Below are positions 7,605 to 15,607 of a DNA stretch of 64,000 nucleotides, piece by piece. Location of the stretch: assembly GCA_964520905.1 (NCBI GenBank), contig CAZFQL010000011.1:62001-126000 (forward strand). The letters are read 5' to 3'. The stretch comes from JAGVIE01 sp964520905 (GTDB taxonomy: Bacteria > Bacteroidota > Ignavibacteria > UBA10030 > SZUA-254). The number at the start of each line of letters is the position of its first letter. Position 1 is the stretch's first letter. The translations under genes were made by a program, and so were the position numbers. The notes below the pieces were generated by a model. The model ran no database searches. It was not told the origin of the DNA and saw only the letters and a list, made by a program, of their open reading frames with translations.

Positions 7605-7916
7605 TCACTTTGAGTAGTCATCAAATAATTGCTTTGCTTCATCTATCCATGCACTTTCAAACTTAACGTGATCAAATGCTTGTGATATTTTAGGTGGATT
7701 CTGTATGGCCGATTTAAGAAACTCTAAGAGTATTGTTTGCGATCTACAATTCGCACACTGATAATATAGGGTTTGTAGAGCTAGGCTCACATCATGGAGT
7801 GGCTCATAAACACGTGGATATTTTTTAGCCTTCATTCTGAGTTCTGTAATGTTTTGATTGCTGGCTTTGTTTTCAAAATATTTACAAACTTCATTGGTAT
7901 TCCATTTTGCTTTCAT
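7605..7916 (-). CDS. hypothetical protein
   Basis: A 103-residue soluble, mostly helical protein with two cysteines in a C-A-N-C spacing near residue 54 (YYQCANCRSQ) that could bind metal. No signal peptide and no membrane segment. I do not recognise it. It is convergent with the small gene pair to its left and shares the strand of the ATPase to its right, from which it is separated by 258 bases in which I see no gene or clear signal. It belongs to the island bounded by the two palindromes. Confidence 0.55.
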   Translation of the reverse strand: MKAKWNTNEVCKYFENKASNQNITELRMKAKKYPRVYEPLHDVSLALQTLYYQCANCRSQTILLEFLKSAIQNPPKISQAFDHVKFESAWIDEAKQLFDDYSK

Positions 7917-8174
7917 TGGATAAATCTTTCTCTTTTAATTTAACTTTTATTGTTGGTATAACATCCTACCGTAATATACTTAATAACTCTTTCATTGTTT
8001 TATTGAGAAATGAAATCATGGTTGTGTAACGTGCTGACGATTCTAAAAATATGATTGGCATTCTTTTCACCCGACTTCACCTTGGCGTGCAATGTAATAA
8101 ATATCATGTTTAAGGTCAAGCGCTCGATATTTTTTTGTTATGTCTTCTTATAAAGAAATTAGATTTCAAAGAAA

Positions 8175-9326
8175 TTATAATAAAGGCATGGTTAATATCT
8201 TGACTATATTTTCCAAACCTGTGAATTTTACTGAGATACCGTTAAAAGATTTTGAGTATGTACGATCAACATCATTCGCTACAACATAGTACTCAGTTTT
8301 TGGATATTGTTTGTTGAATGCAATGAAGTTTGAAGCATCATAATTATCTGCCGACCATTTACATTCAATAGCGATTAACGAATCACCTTTTCTGCGAATA
8401 ATAAAATCGATTTCATGTCCGCGTTTATCTCTCCAATAAAGAATATCGCGTGTCTGGAGTTGAGCATATAATTCATTCAAAACGAAATGTTCCCATAACA
8501 CTCCTAAATCTTCGTTGCGTAGTTGATGCCAGCCGCGGAAATAACAAACAAATCCGGTGTCGAATGTATAAACTTTTGGAGCGGCGATAATTTCTGATGC
8601 TCGTTGCGAATGAAATGGACGTATCACATGCGCGATGAACGTAGTCTCCAATACCTTGAGATAATTCAAGATGGTGCCGCGGCTTACCTCGCATGGTGCG
8701 GCGAAGCTCGATGCTTCAAATATACCACTGCTCTGTATTGTCAGAAGCTCAACAAACTTTTGAAACGAATGGCGCCGTTCAAGTCGAAATAACTCTTGTA
8801 TATCCTTCGCCCAAAAACCATCAATCCATTCTTGATAATCCTGCTCAATTATTTTATCTGACAAAAAGAAGGGAGGCATACCACCAAATTGAAGGCGATG
8901 TTTTAGATCGGTTTGCTTGAAATCTTTTAAGTCATGAGTTATCATCGGGGTAAGCAGAAGCTCAACTTTTCTTCCGGCGAGTGTATCTTTGAATTTCGTT
9001 GTTATTCCAAGTGTAGACGATCCCGTTGCAATAATTTTTATTTTCGGATAATGATCGGCTGCAATTTTTAAAAGTTCAGATGGGTTCTTTAAACGATGAA
9101 CTTCATCCAGCACAATGCGTTTACCCTGCAAGTCAGTGAGGAACGATTGTGGATCGTCGTCTATCATTCTGCGTACTCTGGGCAGCTCACAATCGAAATA
9201 TTCGATTTCGGGGATACTCTGGGAGAGAACAGTTTTTCCAACCCGCCGCACGCCTGCGAGCCAGATTATTGAACGCCGTTTCCAGGCGTTTTCTATTTTA
9301 TCTATCCAAAATCGACGTTTTATCAT
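8175..9326 (-). CDS. AAA ATPase with DUF4143 nuclease-like C-terminus
   Basis: A 383-residue protein of the widespread AAA_14/DUF4143 group. Walker A is GVRRVGKT (about residues 25-32), Walker B is KRIVLDEVH, with a sensor-like ATGSSTL segment; the C-terminal part has HEIDFIIRR...AIECKW, the E-x-D...E-x-K arrangement of a PD-(D/E)XK-type fold. Members are abundant in accessory regions; their function is not established. I chose the ATG at 9326 because it gives the usual MIKR-x-F-W start; a TTG 12 codons upstream would run close to the palindrome. A 29-base palindrome sits 41 bases upstream and probably acts as its operator. Confidence 0.85.
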   Translation of the reverse strand: MIKRRFWIDKIENAWKRRSIIWLAGVRRVGKTVLSQSIPEIEYFDCELPRVRRMIDDDPQSFLTDLQGKRIVLDEVHRLKNPSELLKIAADHYPKIKIIATGSSTLGITTKFKDTLAGRKVELLLTPMITHDLKDFKQTDLKHRLQFGGMPPFFLSDKIIEQDYQEWIDGFWAKDIQELFRLERRHSFQKFVELLTIQSSGIFEASSFAAPCEVSRGTILNYLKVLETTFIAHVIRPFHSQRASEIIAAPKVYTFDTGFVCYFRGWHQLRNEDLGVLWEHFVLNELYAQLQTRDILYWRDKRGHEIDFIIRRKGDSLIAIECKWSADNYDASNFIAFNKQYPKTEYYVVANDVDRTYSKSFNGISVKFTGLENIVKILTMPLL

Positions 9327-9366
9327 GGAGTCCAATATAATAATCCACTGAACTAAACGCAAGTCT

Positions 9367-9395
9367 ATTGACGTTTAGTGCCACTAAACGTCAAT
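9367..9395. promoter_or_regulatory. 29-base perfect palindrome, likely operator
   Basis: ATTGACGTTTAGTG, one central C, then its exact reverse complement. It lies 41 bases upstream of the ATPase start. Further half-sites are visible nearby (ACTAAACG at 9352-9359, TTTTAGT at 9402-9408). A 19-base core is repeated at 7117-7135. It could be a protein-binding operator or an end site of the small island; the sequence alone does not decide. Confidence 0.65.
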
Positions 9396-9417
9396 GCATT
9401 ATCTTTTAGTACACAAA

Positions 9418-9455
9418 TAAAAACTCCGACCTCTTTAATGAAATCGGAGCTTTGC
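9418..9455 (-). terminator. intrinsic terminator after pckA
   Basis: On the minus strand CTCCGA (9450-9445) pairs with TCGGAG (9430-9425), then runs into TTTTTATTTG. It lies 22 bases past the pckA stop. Confidence 0.75.
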
Positions 9456-9476
9456 TCTTTTAACCTTATATAGCGT

Positions 9477-11117
9477 TTACACCTTCGGTCCCGCTTTAAT
9501 CACTTCAACCGGACATCCGGCTTCGTATTTCTTGAAGTTTTCGATAAACCGGCTAGCGAGCTGTTTGTACTTCGTCATGTGCGCTTCTTTGCTGTGCCAT
9601 GAAGATGCAGGATTGAGAACGCTCTGTGGTATATCTCCGCACGTTTCAGGCACGTCGAAACCAAAGAGAGGATCTTTTTTGAATTTAACCTTGAGCAGTT
9701 CACCGCTAAGCGCCGCATTCAATAATTGACGCGTGTACTTGATGCTTATGCGCTTGCCTACGCCGTAAGGTCCGCCAACCCAGCCGGTGTTTACTAACCA
9801 GCAGTGTGCGCCGTACTTCAGCATTTTCCGTTTGAGCAGATCGGCATAGACTGCCGGATGATGTACCATGAATGGTGCACCAAAGCATGCACTGAAAGTC
9901 AATTCAGGTTCTTTACCGAGTCCCATTTCCGTGCCGGCAACTTTCGTTGTGTAGCCCGACATGAATTGATACATCGCCTGTTCCGGTGAAAGCTTCGCTA
10001 TCGGAGGTAACACTCCAAGACCATCGCATGTTAATAGAATGATATTTTTCGGATGTCCGCCCATTTTTTCGGGTACAGCGTTGTCGATGTATTCGAGCGG
10101 GTATGATGCGCGAGTGTTTTCGGTAATCGTTGCATCATCTAAATCGATCTTGCGTGTTATCGGATCGTAAACAACATTCTCTAAAATTGTTCCGAACTTC
10201 TGTGTGCAGGCATAAATCTGCGGCTCGGCAGTGGGGGAGAGAGCAATAACTTTTGCGTAACATCCGCCTTCGAAGTTGAAAATACCGTCATCACTCCAGC
10301 CGTGCTCGTCATCGCCGATTAGTCCACGGTTCGGATCGGCAGAAAGTGTTGTCTTTCCAGTACCGGATAATCCAAAGAAGAGTGCGGTGTCTTTCTCTTT
10401 CCCGATGTTGGCAGAGCAGTGCATCGGCATTACGCCTTCGAGCGGCAGGAGGAAATTCATCACGGTAAAAATAGATTTTTTAATTTCGCCGCCGTATGCC
10501 GTGTTGCCGATGATGCCTATCTTCTGCTCGAAGTTGAGAAGGATGAATGTTTCGGTCGCTGTTCCGTCAATCTGTGGCAGCCCTTTGAACGAAGGTATCG
10601 ACATAATCGTAAAATCGGGAACATGTCGCTTGTACTCTTCCGCAGTTTTCGGGAGAATAAACATGTTCCGCGCAAACGCGCTGTGCCATGCTTTCTCGGT
10701 GATGATGCGAATTGGTAAACGATATTCCTCATCAGCTCCGGCGTAACAATCCTGTACAAATAAATCTCTGCCTTGCAAGAAACCCTGCAATCGACTGAGG
10801 ACTTCGTTGAACTTATCCTGATTGAAAGGTCGATTGTATTCGCCCCACCACACTTTATCCTGTGTGGATGATTCCTTCACAACAAATTTATCGTTGGCCG
10901 ATCTGCCGGTATGCTTTCCGGTATGGGCGATGATTGGTCCCAACTTTGAAATCCGTGCTTCACCGCGGAATGTTATTTCTTCATAAAGAGCTTCGGTGGG
11001 TAAATTCCAATAAACAGTGTTAAGATTTGTTAAGCTGTGATTGTCGAGTCCATAATCACTTTTGAGTGCCTTAGCTTGATCTTGAGCGGGTGTTTTAATG
11101 TTCAGTAAATTGTTCAT
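9477..11117 (-). CDS. pckA: phosphoenolpyruvate carboxykinase (ATP)
   Basis: Converts oxaloacetate plus ATP to PEP, CO2 and ADP, the entry to gluconeogenesis. At 546 residues it has family length. Motifs: P-loop GLSGTGKTTLSAD, the metal-binding IGDDEHGWSDDGIFNFEGG, the substrate segment RSANDKFVV and, near the C-terminus, the VNTGWVGG and R-x-S-I-K-YTR adenine/metal region. I chose the ATG at 11117, which overlaps the aminotransferase stop as ATGA and is preceded by GAGGGATT, over a TTG two codons upstream. Coupled to an aspartate-type aminotransferase that can supply oxaloacetate. Confidence 0.97.
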   Translation of the reverse strand: MNNLLNIKTPAQDQAKALKSDYGLDNHSLTNLNTVYWNLPTEALYEEITFRGEARISKLGPIIAHTGKHTGRSANDKFVVKESSTQDKVWWGEYNRPFNQDKFNEVLSRLQGFLQGRDLFVQDCYAGADEEYRLPIRIITEKAWHSAFARNMFILPKTAEEYKRHVPDFTIMSIPSFKGLPQIDGTATETFILLNFEQKIGIIGNTAYGGEIKKSIFTVMNFLLPLEGVMPMHCSANIGKEKDTALFFGLSGTGKTTLSADPNRGLIGDDEHGWSDDGIFNFEGGCYAKVIALSPTAEPQIYACTQKFGTILENVVYDPITRKIDLDDATITENTRASYPLEYIDNAVPEKMGGHPKNIILLTCDGLGVLPPIAKLSPEQAMYQFMSGYTTKVAGTEMGLGKEPELTFSACFGAPFMVHHPAVYADLLKRKMLKYGAHCWLVNTGWVGGPYGVGKRISIKYTRQLLNAALSGELLKVKFKKDPLFGFDVPETCGDIPQSVLNPASSWHSKEAHMTKYKQLASRFIENFKKYEAGCPVEVIKAGPKV

Positions 11118-12331
11118 AACCAATCCCTCACTAATTTACGTTCGCCAATAAAAATTTCGTTTGGTGAATTGGGATCGAGTACCCACTTAATGCGTTCGAT
11201 ACCCTGCTTGATCTCTTTGATTGTTCCGCAGTAACTTAGCCGTAAGTGACCTTCCATACCGAATTCTTTTCCGGGAACAGTAACAACGAGCGCTTTCTTC
11301 AACAATAATTTTGAAAGTTCAAGTGAGTTATTGTTGTACGCCCTGAAATCAGGCAGACAGTAGAATGTTCCATCCGGTTTTGTCGTTTTGATACCGTTGA
11401 ACGAGTGAAGTTCCTGCATCATCACATTGCGGTTGTTTTCAATCATCAAACGCAAACCATCAACGATGCTTTGCAATCCCATCAATGCGCCTTCAGCGGC
11501 GGCTTGAAGAATGACGGATGTTGTTGTGGTGATTTGCCCTTGAACGTTCGTCATGATTTCGGTCAGCGCTTTCGGTGCTACAGTCCAGCCGATCCTGAAT
11601 CCTGTCATGCCGTACAATTTTGAGATACCATTGACAACGATGACTTTTGAATTTTCCAAATCTTTTTTCGTGTGCTTGTAAGCTGAGATCGGTTTTCTAC
11701 CATCAAAAATAAGTTTGTGGTAGATATCATCCATGATGCAGTAAATACCTTTGCGTTCACAGAACTCTATGATCTCGGCAATGAACTGTTCGCTGTACAT
11801 GATGCCCGAAGGATTGTTCGGACTGTTGATGATAATCGCTTTCGTGTACGAGCTGACTTTTTGCTCAATGTCCTTTAACCGAGGATGGAAAGAACCGTCT
11901 TCCGGTGTAACGATTACCGGAACACCGTAACACATTCGCACCATTTCCGGATAACTCACCCAGTACGGCGCAAGAACGATCACTTCCTCCTGCGGGTTAA
12001 GGAGAGTATAGAGTAAGTTGAACACGGATTGTTTTGCACCTGCGGATACGATGATATTCTCAGGCGCGACCATTTTGTCGTAGTTTTCTTCCGTGTAACG
12101 GATGATCGCCTTCTTGAGTGAGGGTGTGCCGTCGGTTGGAGTGTACTTCACATCCCCCGTATTAAGTTTTGCTGAAGAACTTAAGATTGCATTGATCGGA
12201 GCCTTGTTCTTCGGTTCACCTGCCCCGAGGTGAATGACTGCCTCGCCTTTCTCCTTCAGCAAACGAGCTTCCTCGTTAAGCTTCAGAGTTGGCGATTCAG
12301 CTATCGAGCGTGCAAGCTGACTCACGTTCAT
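11114..12331 (-). CDS. class I/II aminotransferase, aspartate type
   Basis: PLP-dependent transamination, probably aspartate plus 2-oxoglutarate to oxaloacetate plus glutamate. The 405-residue sequence has the N-terminal substrate loop LGAGEPKNKAP, the INSPNNPSG motif, DDIYHKLIF (PLP phenol contact) and the PLP-lysine segment VVNGISKLYGMTGFRIGW, with the C-terminal RLSYCG arginine region. This is the subgroup I-gamma style of aspartate aminotransferases; an aromatic specificity is possible since an aromatic pathway operon lies close by. It ends inside the start of pckA, so aspartate to oxaloacetate to PEP is the natural reading. Confidence 0.88.
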   Translation of the reverse strand: MNVSQLARSIAESPTLKLNEEARLLKEKGEAVIHLGAGEPKNKAPINAILSSSAKLNTGDVKYTPTDGTPSLKKAIIRYTEENYDKMVAPENIIVSAGAKQSVFNLLYTLLNPQEEVIVLAPYWVSYPEMVRMCYGVPVIVTPEDGSFHPRLKDIEQKVSSYTKAIIINSPNNPSGIMYSEQFIAEIIEFCERKGIYCIMDDIYHKLIFDGRKPISAYKHTKKDLENSKVIVVNGISKLYGMTGFRIGWTVAPKALTEIMTNVQGQITTTTSVILQAAAEGALMGLQSIVDGLRLMIENNRNVMMQELHSFNGIKTTKPDGTFYCLPDFRAYNNNSLELSKLLLKKALVVTVPGKEFGMEGHLRLSYCGTIKEIKQGIERIKWVLDPNSPNEIFIGERKLVRDWL

Positions 12332-12549
12332 GTATGAAAAAACCTCACTTTCATAAATTATTAGATTAAAGAACGGGATGATCTACTGATGGTCAATGAT
12401 CGGTTTATGTGTATTATTATTATTGGCTACATATTACAAAAAAAATGTAATAAAACAAAGTTAAGATAGGTTTGGTATTCTACACCGATCTGATTATATT
12501 GATGACGAAAAAAGATTTCAGAGTTTTTTGTTTGATTTAGAAAAAGAAG

Positions 12550-12927
12550 ATGCCAACCTATCATTATCGCTGTAAATCGTGTAAACACGAGTTCGAAGAA
12601 TTTCAAAGAATGTCGGATGATCCGCATAAAATTTGTCCGTCCTGCAATAAACATACACTTGTTCTAGTTATGAGTGGAGGAACAGGATTGGTATTTAAGG
12701 GAAGCGGCTTTTACACCACCGATTATAGAGACAAGTCGCAATCGGCTTCAAAAAAAGAATCGAAGCAAGGGACTAAATTAGGCGAGAAATCCGATTCGAG
12801 CACTGCAACTAAATCTGAGTCGAGTACTGGAACCAAATCAGAATCGAATACCGAAAGCAAATCCATATCGAAACCGAAATCAAGCGAATCTCCGGGCTCT
12901 TCGGGCGATTCTTCAAAAAAAGAGTAA
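12550..12927 (+). CDS. FmdB-family zinc-ribbon protein with Ser/Lys-rich tail
   Basis: Residues 1-45 are the FmdB-type zinc ribbon: MPTYHYRCKSCKHEFE with a first CxxC, then CPSC, followed by the GSGFYTTDY segment that is common after this domain. Residues 60-125 are a low-complexity tail of Ser, Lys, Glu and Thr with degenerate repeats of the type (T)KSES(S/N)T, presumably disordered. FmdB-like proteins are small and widespread, with putative regulatory roles only. The start is ATG after AAAGAAG. It is divergent from the aminotransferase operon and convergent with the large secreted protein gene, whose stop is 16 bases away. Confidence 0.8.
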   Translation: MPTYHYRCKSCKHEFEEFQRMSDDPHKICPSCNKHTLVLVMSGGTGLVFKGSGFYTTDYRDKSQSASKKESKQGTKLGEKSDSSTATKSESSTGTKSESNTESKSISKPKSSESPGSSGDSSKKE

Positions 12928-12942
12928 CCATTTAGCTTGTAG

Positions 12943-15495
12943 TTACAATTTCGCCGCAACTACCACAGTTCCTTTCACTGTTTCCACGCTTCCCCCAATT
13001 CCGTCCAGCGCTTCAAGAAGCACTATGTAAATTCCCATTCTGGCACGCTCACGGTTATCGTTGTATCCATCCCAGATAATTTCTCCGTGTGATCCGCTTG
13101 GCTCGCTGTTGGCAAGTGTACGGATGAGTCTTCCATTCGCATCGTAAATTCTAATTCGAATCAATGCTGTGGTTGTTGGCAGGCGGTAATTGAGTATAGC
13201 TATATCTTCGAATCCATCTCCGTCGGGTGAGAATGGATTTGGTGAGAAAGAAAGTTTCGCTGTTGAGGGGATTGAAGTTGTGAACAAACTGTTTTGCTTG
13301 CCCGGAGTACCGCCAAGAGGATTCGCGCTGGTGCTCCAATTTCTTCTGTCGTCGGTTGGAAGATTCGGATTGATCCGCTCGAGCGATCTTCCCGAAACAT
13401 CTTCGATATCCGGATTGTGCCATGATGGATCGTACCTCACGCTGTCAATCGTTTCACCGGTCAGGTCGGTTAGTATTATATCGTCGCCGTCATTATTCAA
13501 ACTTATACTCCCATCTTTGATTATCACACGGAGATTGGAGTCTTTAAGATTTGAAAAACAGCTGTATATTATTGAGTCGAAAGCAGCGACTGCAAATTCT
13601 CCACCCCCGATTATTGACGATGACTGGCACAATACATATTTCTTTGAGGAGCTTGTGTCCCTGCAATCCGCCAGCTTCCAATCAAAAATGTCTATGCTAT
13701 CGTTTCCCGGATTGAACAACTCCACATATTCAGCATCGCCCGATTTCGGCTCGTACATAATTTCGTTGATCACAAGTGTATTGTGCTGGAAGGAATTTTT
13801 CATCTTTCCGAATAGAACATTGTCCGCTAGTCGCATATCGAGAGAGTAATCAACGACAGCGATGAGGAGATTTTTACCCGGAGGAGGATTGTCCCATTGA
13901 AAATTAATTTGAACAGAATCCTTGAAAAGGAGAGGGGTACTCATCGATTGTGTTTCCAATAGCTCGGAAGGCTGATGAATTGAATCTTCATTTGCATCAT
14001 AAAAGAGTGAAACTGTAAAAGCATTTGCCGGTTGATGACCAACATTCTTGATGGCAACGTTAATCAGAGCTGAGTTTATCGAAAAATTCGCCGCAGAGAT
14101 GCGGAGGGCGCGGAGATCATGCTCAAGTGGAGTAATGTAATTTTGAGCTCCGGGTGTACTGCCTGTTGAATCACCTGATGGTCCCCAGTTTGTTGAGTCA
14201 TTTGATCTCACATTGTATTCGATCCTCTCTAACGATACGCCGTCTGAACCGCCCCAGGTTGGGAAATATCTCACACTGTCCATAACGGCGCCCCGTTCAT
14301 CAAAGATAACTATGGCATCTCCATCGTTATTGAGACTTGGAAATTTTAGAGATTGTATTATTTGCGATGAAATATCGGGATGTACCGCAGTAAAATCCGA
14401 TGTATTCGGTGTGATGATGCAATATTCTCTTGGTCCGATCGTTACTGACGCTGACGAGATGATATTCTTGGATGAAGTTTTATCATCGCTGATTTTCCAA
14501 TTCTTTAAATCAACGGTATCTTGTGATGTGTTGTAAATCTCTACCCATTCGGGTTCAGGACTACCGGGCGCGTACATGATTTCGTTGATGATAATGGTTT
14601 GAGATGGATAGCCAACGGACAGCTTAGTGCGTTTTGTGTCGTTGAATTGGTTCTGATCGGAAGGATAGAGAGATCTAACAATTATTGTATGGTCACCGAA
14701 AGGCACGTTTCTTAAACACGATTGAACCTGAATTGTATCCCCGGGTTGTAGGGCTTGGTCAATTGTCGATGAGCCAAACATTTCCTCGGGTTCTGGCTGA
14801 AGGTTGTTATTTGTGTCGGAATAAAATTCAATTGGAATGTTTTGAATTGGCTGCAAACCGGCATTCTTGATTGTTGCTATAACGTTCACTGAATCACCGG
14901 CAACCGGATAAACGGGTTGGAAGCTGATCGAGTTCACAGCCGCATCGGTATGATAGAGCGCAGTGATTGTAATATCATCGATGCGGATTGTCCCCCGTAT
15001 GCCTGAGTCAGCACTGAGAACATGCCATCGGATTTTGACATTCGGCTGATTGCTCATTGATGGGACAAGCTTCAGCCTGCGTAAAATATAGGAAGTCGTA
15101 CTGGTGGGATAGTATAATGTATCAGTTAGAACGATCGGAAATGTTACTCCTCCGTTAGTCGATGCCTCGATTAGCAATCCGGATTTATGGGTGCTTGACC
15201 GCTTCTCATAAAATTTCAAACTGTCGGCTTCCAAATCCGAAAAATTAAGAAGGGGAGAAGTCAGGCTTTGACTTATTGTAGCATTCGTACTGAGGACTGC
15301 ATTAGTATCAGAATAAGCGCTAGAGTTTTTTACCGTGAAATCCCCCGAGGCGTTTAAGTTTGTCGTAGTAGACCATCCCGGCGGTAAAGCAGGTGCTACA
15401 ACGCTATCGAAATTTTCAATGAAAGGAAAATGCTGGACTTGTGCCTTTCCAACAGAGGCAATCAAAAAAATAAAAACAATTTTTAAAATACGCAT
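12943..15495 (-). CDS. secreted lamin-tail-domain protein
   Basis: An 850-residue exported protein. Residues 1-18 are a signal peptide (MRILKIVFIFLIASVGKA). Then come a jelly-roll-like region, a CARDB-like domain (about residues 180-290), a lamin-tail domain (IIINEIMYAPGSPEPEWVEIYN, about 300-440), a second CARDB-like domain and a second lamin-tail domain (LVINEIMYEPKSGDAEYVELFN), and finally a FlgD-like Ig domain with FSPNPFSPDGDGFED and DANGRLIRTL. The last domain is typical of proteins exported in the Bacteroidota/Chlorobiota group, although the standard YPNPFNP form is replaced. The order suggests a surface adhesin or matrix protein. Function is unproven. It is a single gene with its own start; the next gene upstream ends 113 bases away. 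Confidence 0.82.
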   Translation of the reverse strand: MRILKIVFIFLIASVGKAQVQHFPFIENFDSVVAPALPPGWSTTTNLNASGDFTVKNSSAYSDTNAVLSTNATISQSLTSPLLNFSDLEADSLKFYEKRSSTHKSGLLIEASTNGGVTFPIVLTDTLYYPTSTTSYILRRLKLVPSMSNQPNVKIRWHVLSADSGIRGTIRIDDITITALYHTDAAVNSISFQPVYPVAGDSVNVIATIKNAGLQPIQNIPIEFYSDTNNNLQPEPEEMFGSSTIDQALQPGDTIQVQSCLRNVPFGDHTIIVRSLYPSDQNQFNDTKRTKLSVGYPSQTIIINEIMYAPGSPEPEWVEIYNTSQDTVDLKNWKISDDKTSSKNIISSASVTIGPREYCIITPNTSDFTAVHPDISSQIIQSLKFPSLNNDGDAIVIFDERGAVMDSVRYFPTWGGSDGVSLERIEYNVRSNDSTNWGPSGDSTGSTPGAQNYITPLEHDLRALRISAANFSINSALINVAIKNVGHQPANAFTVSLFYDANEDSIHQPSELLETQSMSTPLLFKDSVQINFQWDNPPPGKNLLIAVVDYSLDMRLADNVLFGKMKNSFQHNTLVINEIMYEPKSGDAEYVELFNPGNDSIDIFDWKLADCRDTSSSKKYVLCQSSSIIGGGEFAVAAFDSIIYSCFSNLKDSNLRVIIKDGSISLNNDGDDIILTDLTGETIDSVRYDPSWHNPDIEDVSGRSLERINPNLPTDDRRNWSTSANPLGGTPGKQNSLFTTSIPSTAKLSFSPNPFSPDGDGFEDIAILNYRLPTTTALIRIRIYDANGRLIRTLANSEPSGSHGEIIWDGYNDNRERARMGIYIVLLEALDGIGGSVETVKGTVVVAAKL

Positions 15496-15607
15496 AAAAC
15501 TCCCTCGCTCTCAATAAGTTTAACATTAGTTGAGTGCCTGGGAGGCGGATTTTTTTTAAAAAAGATGTCCGGCATCAATTAGATATTGAGTACCGGACAA
15601 TGAAAAA

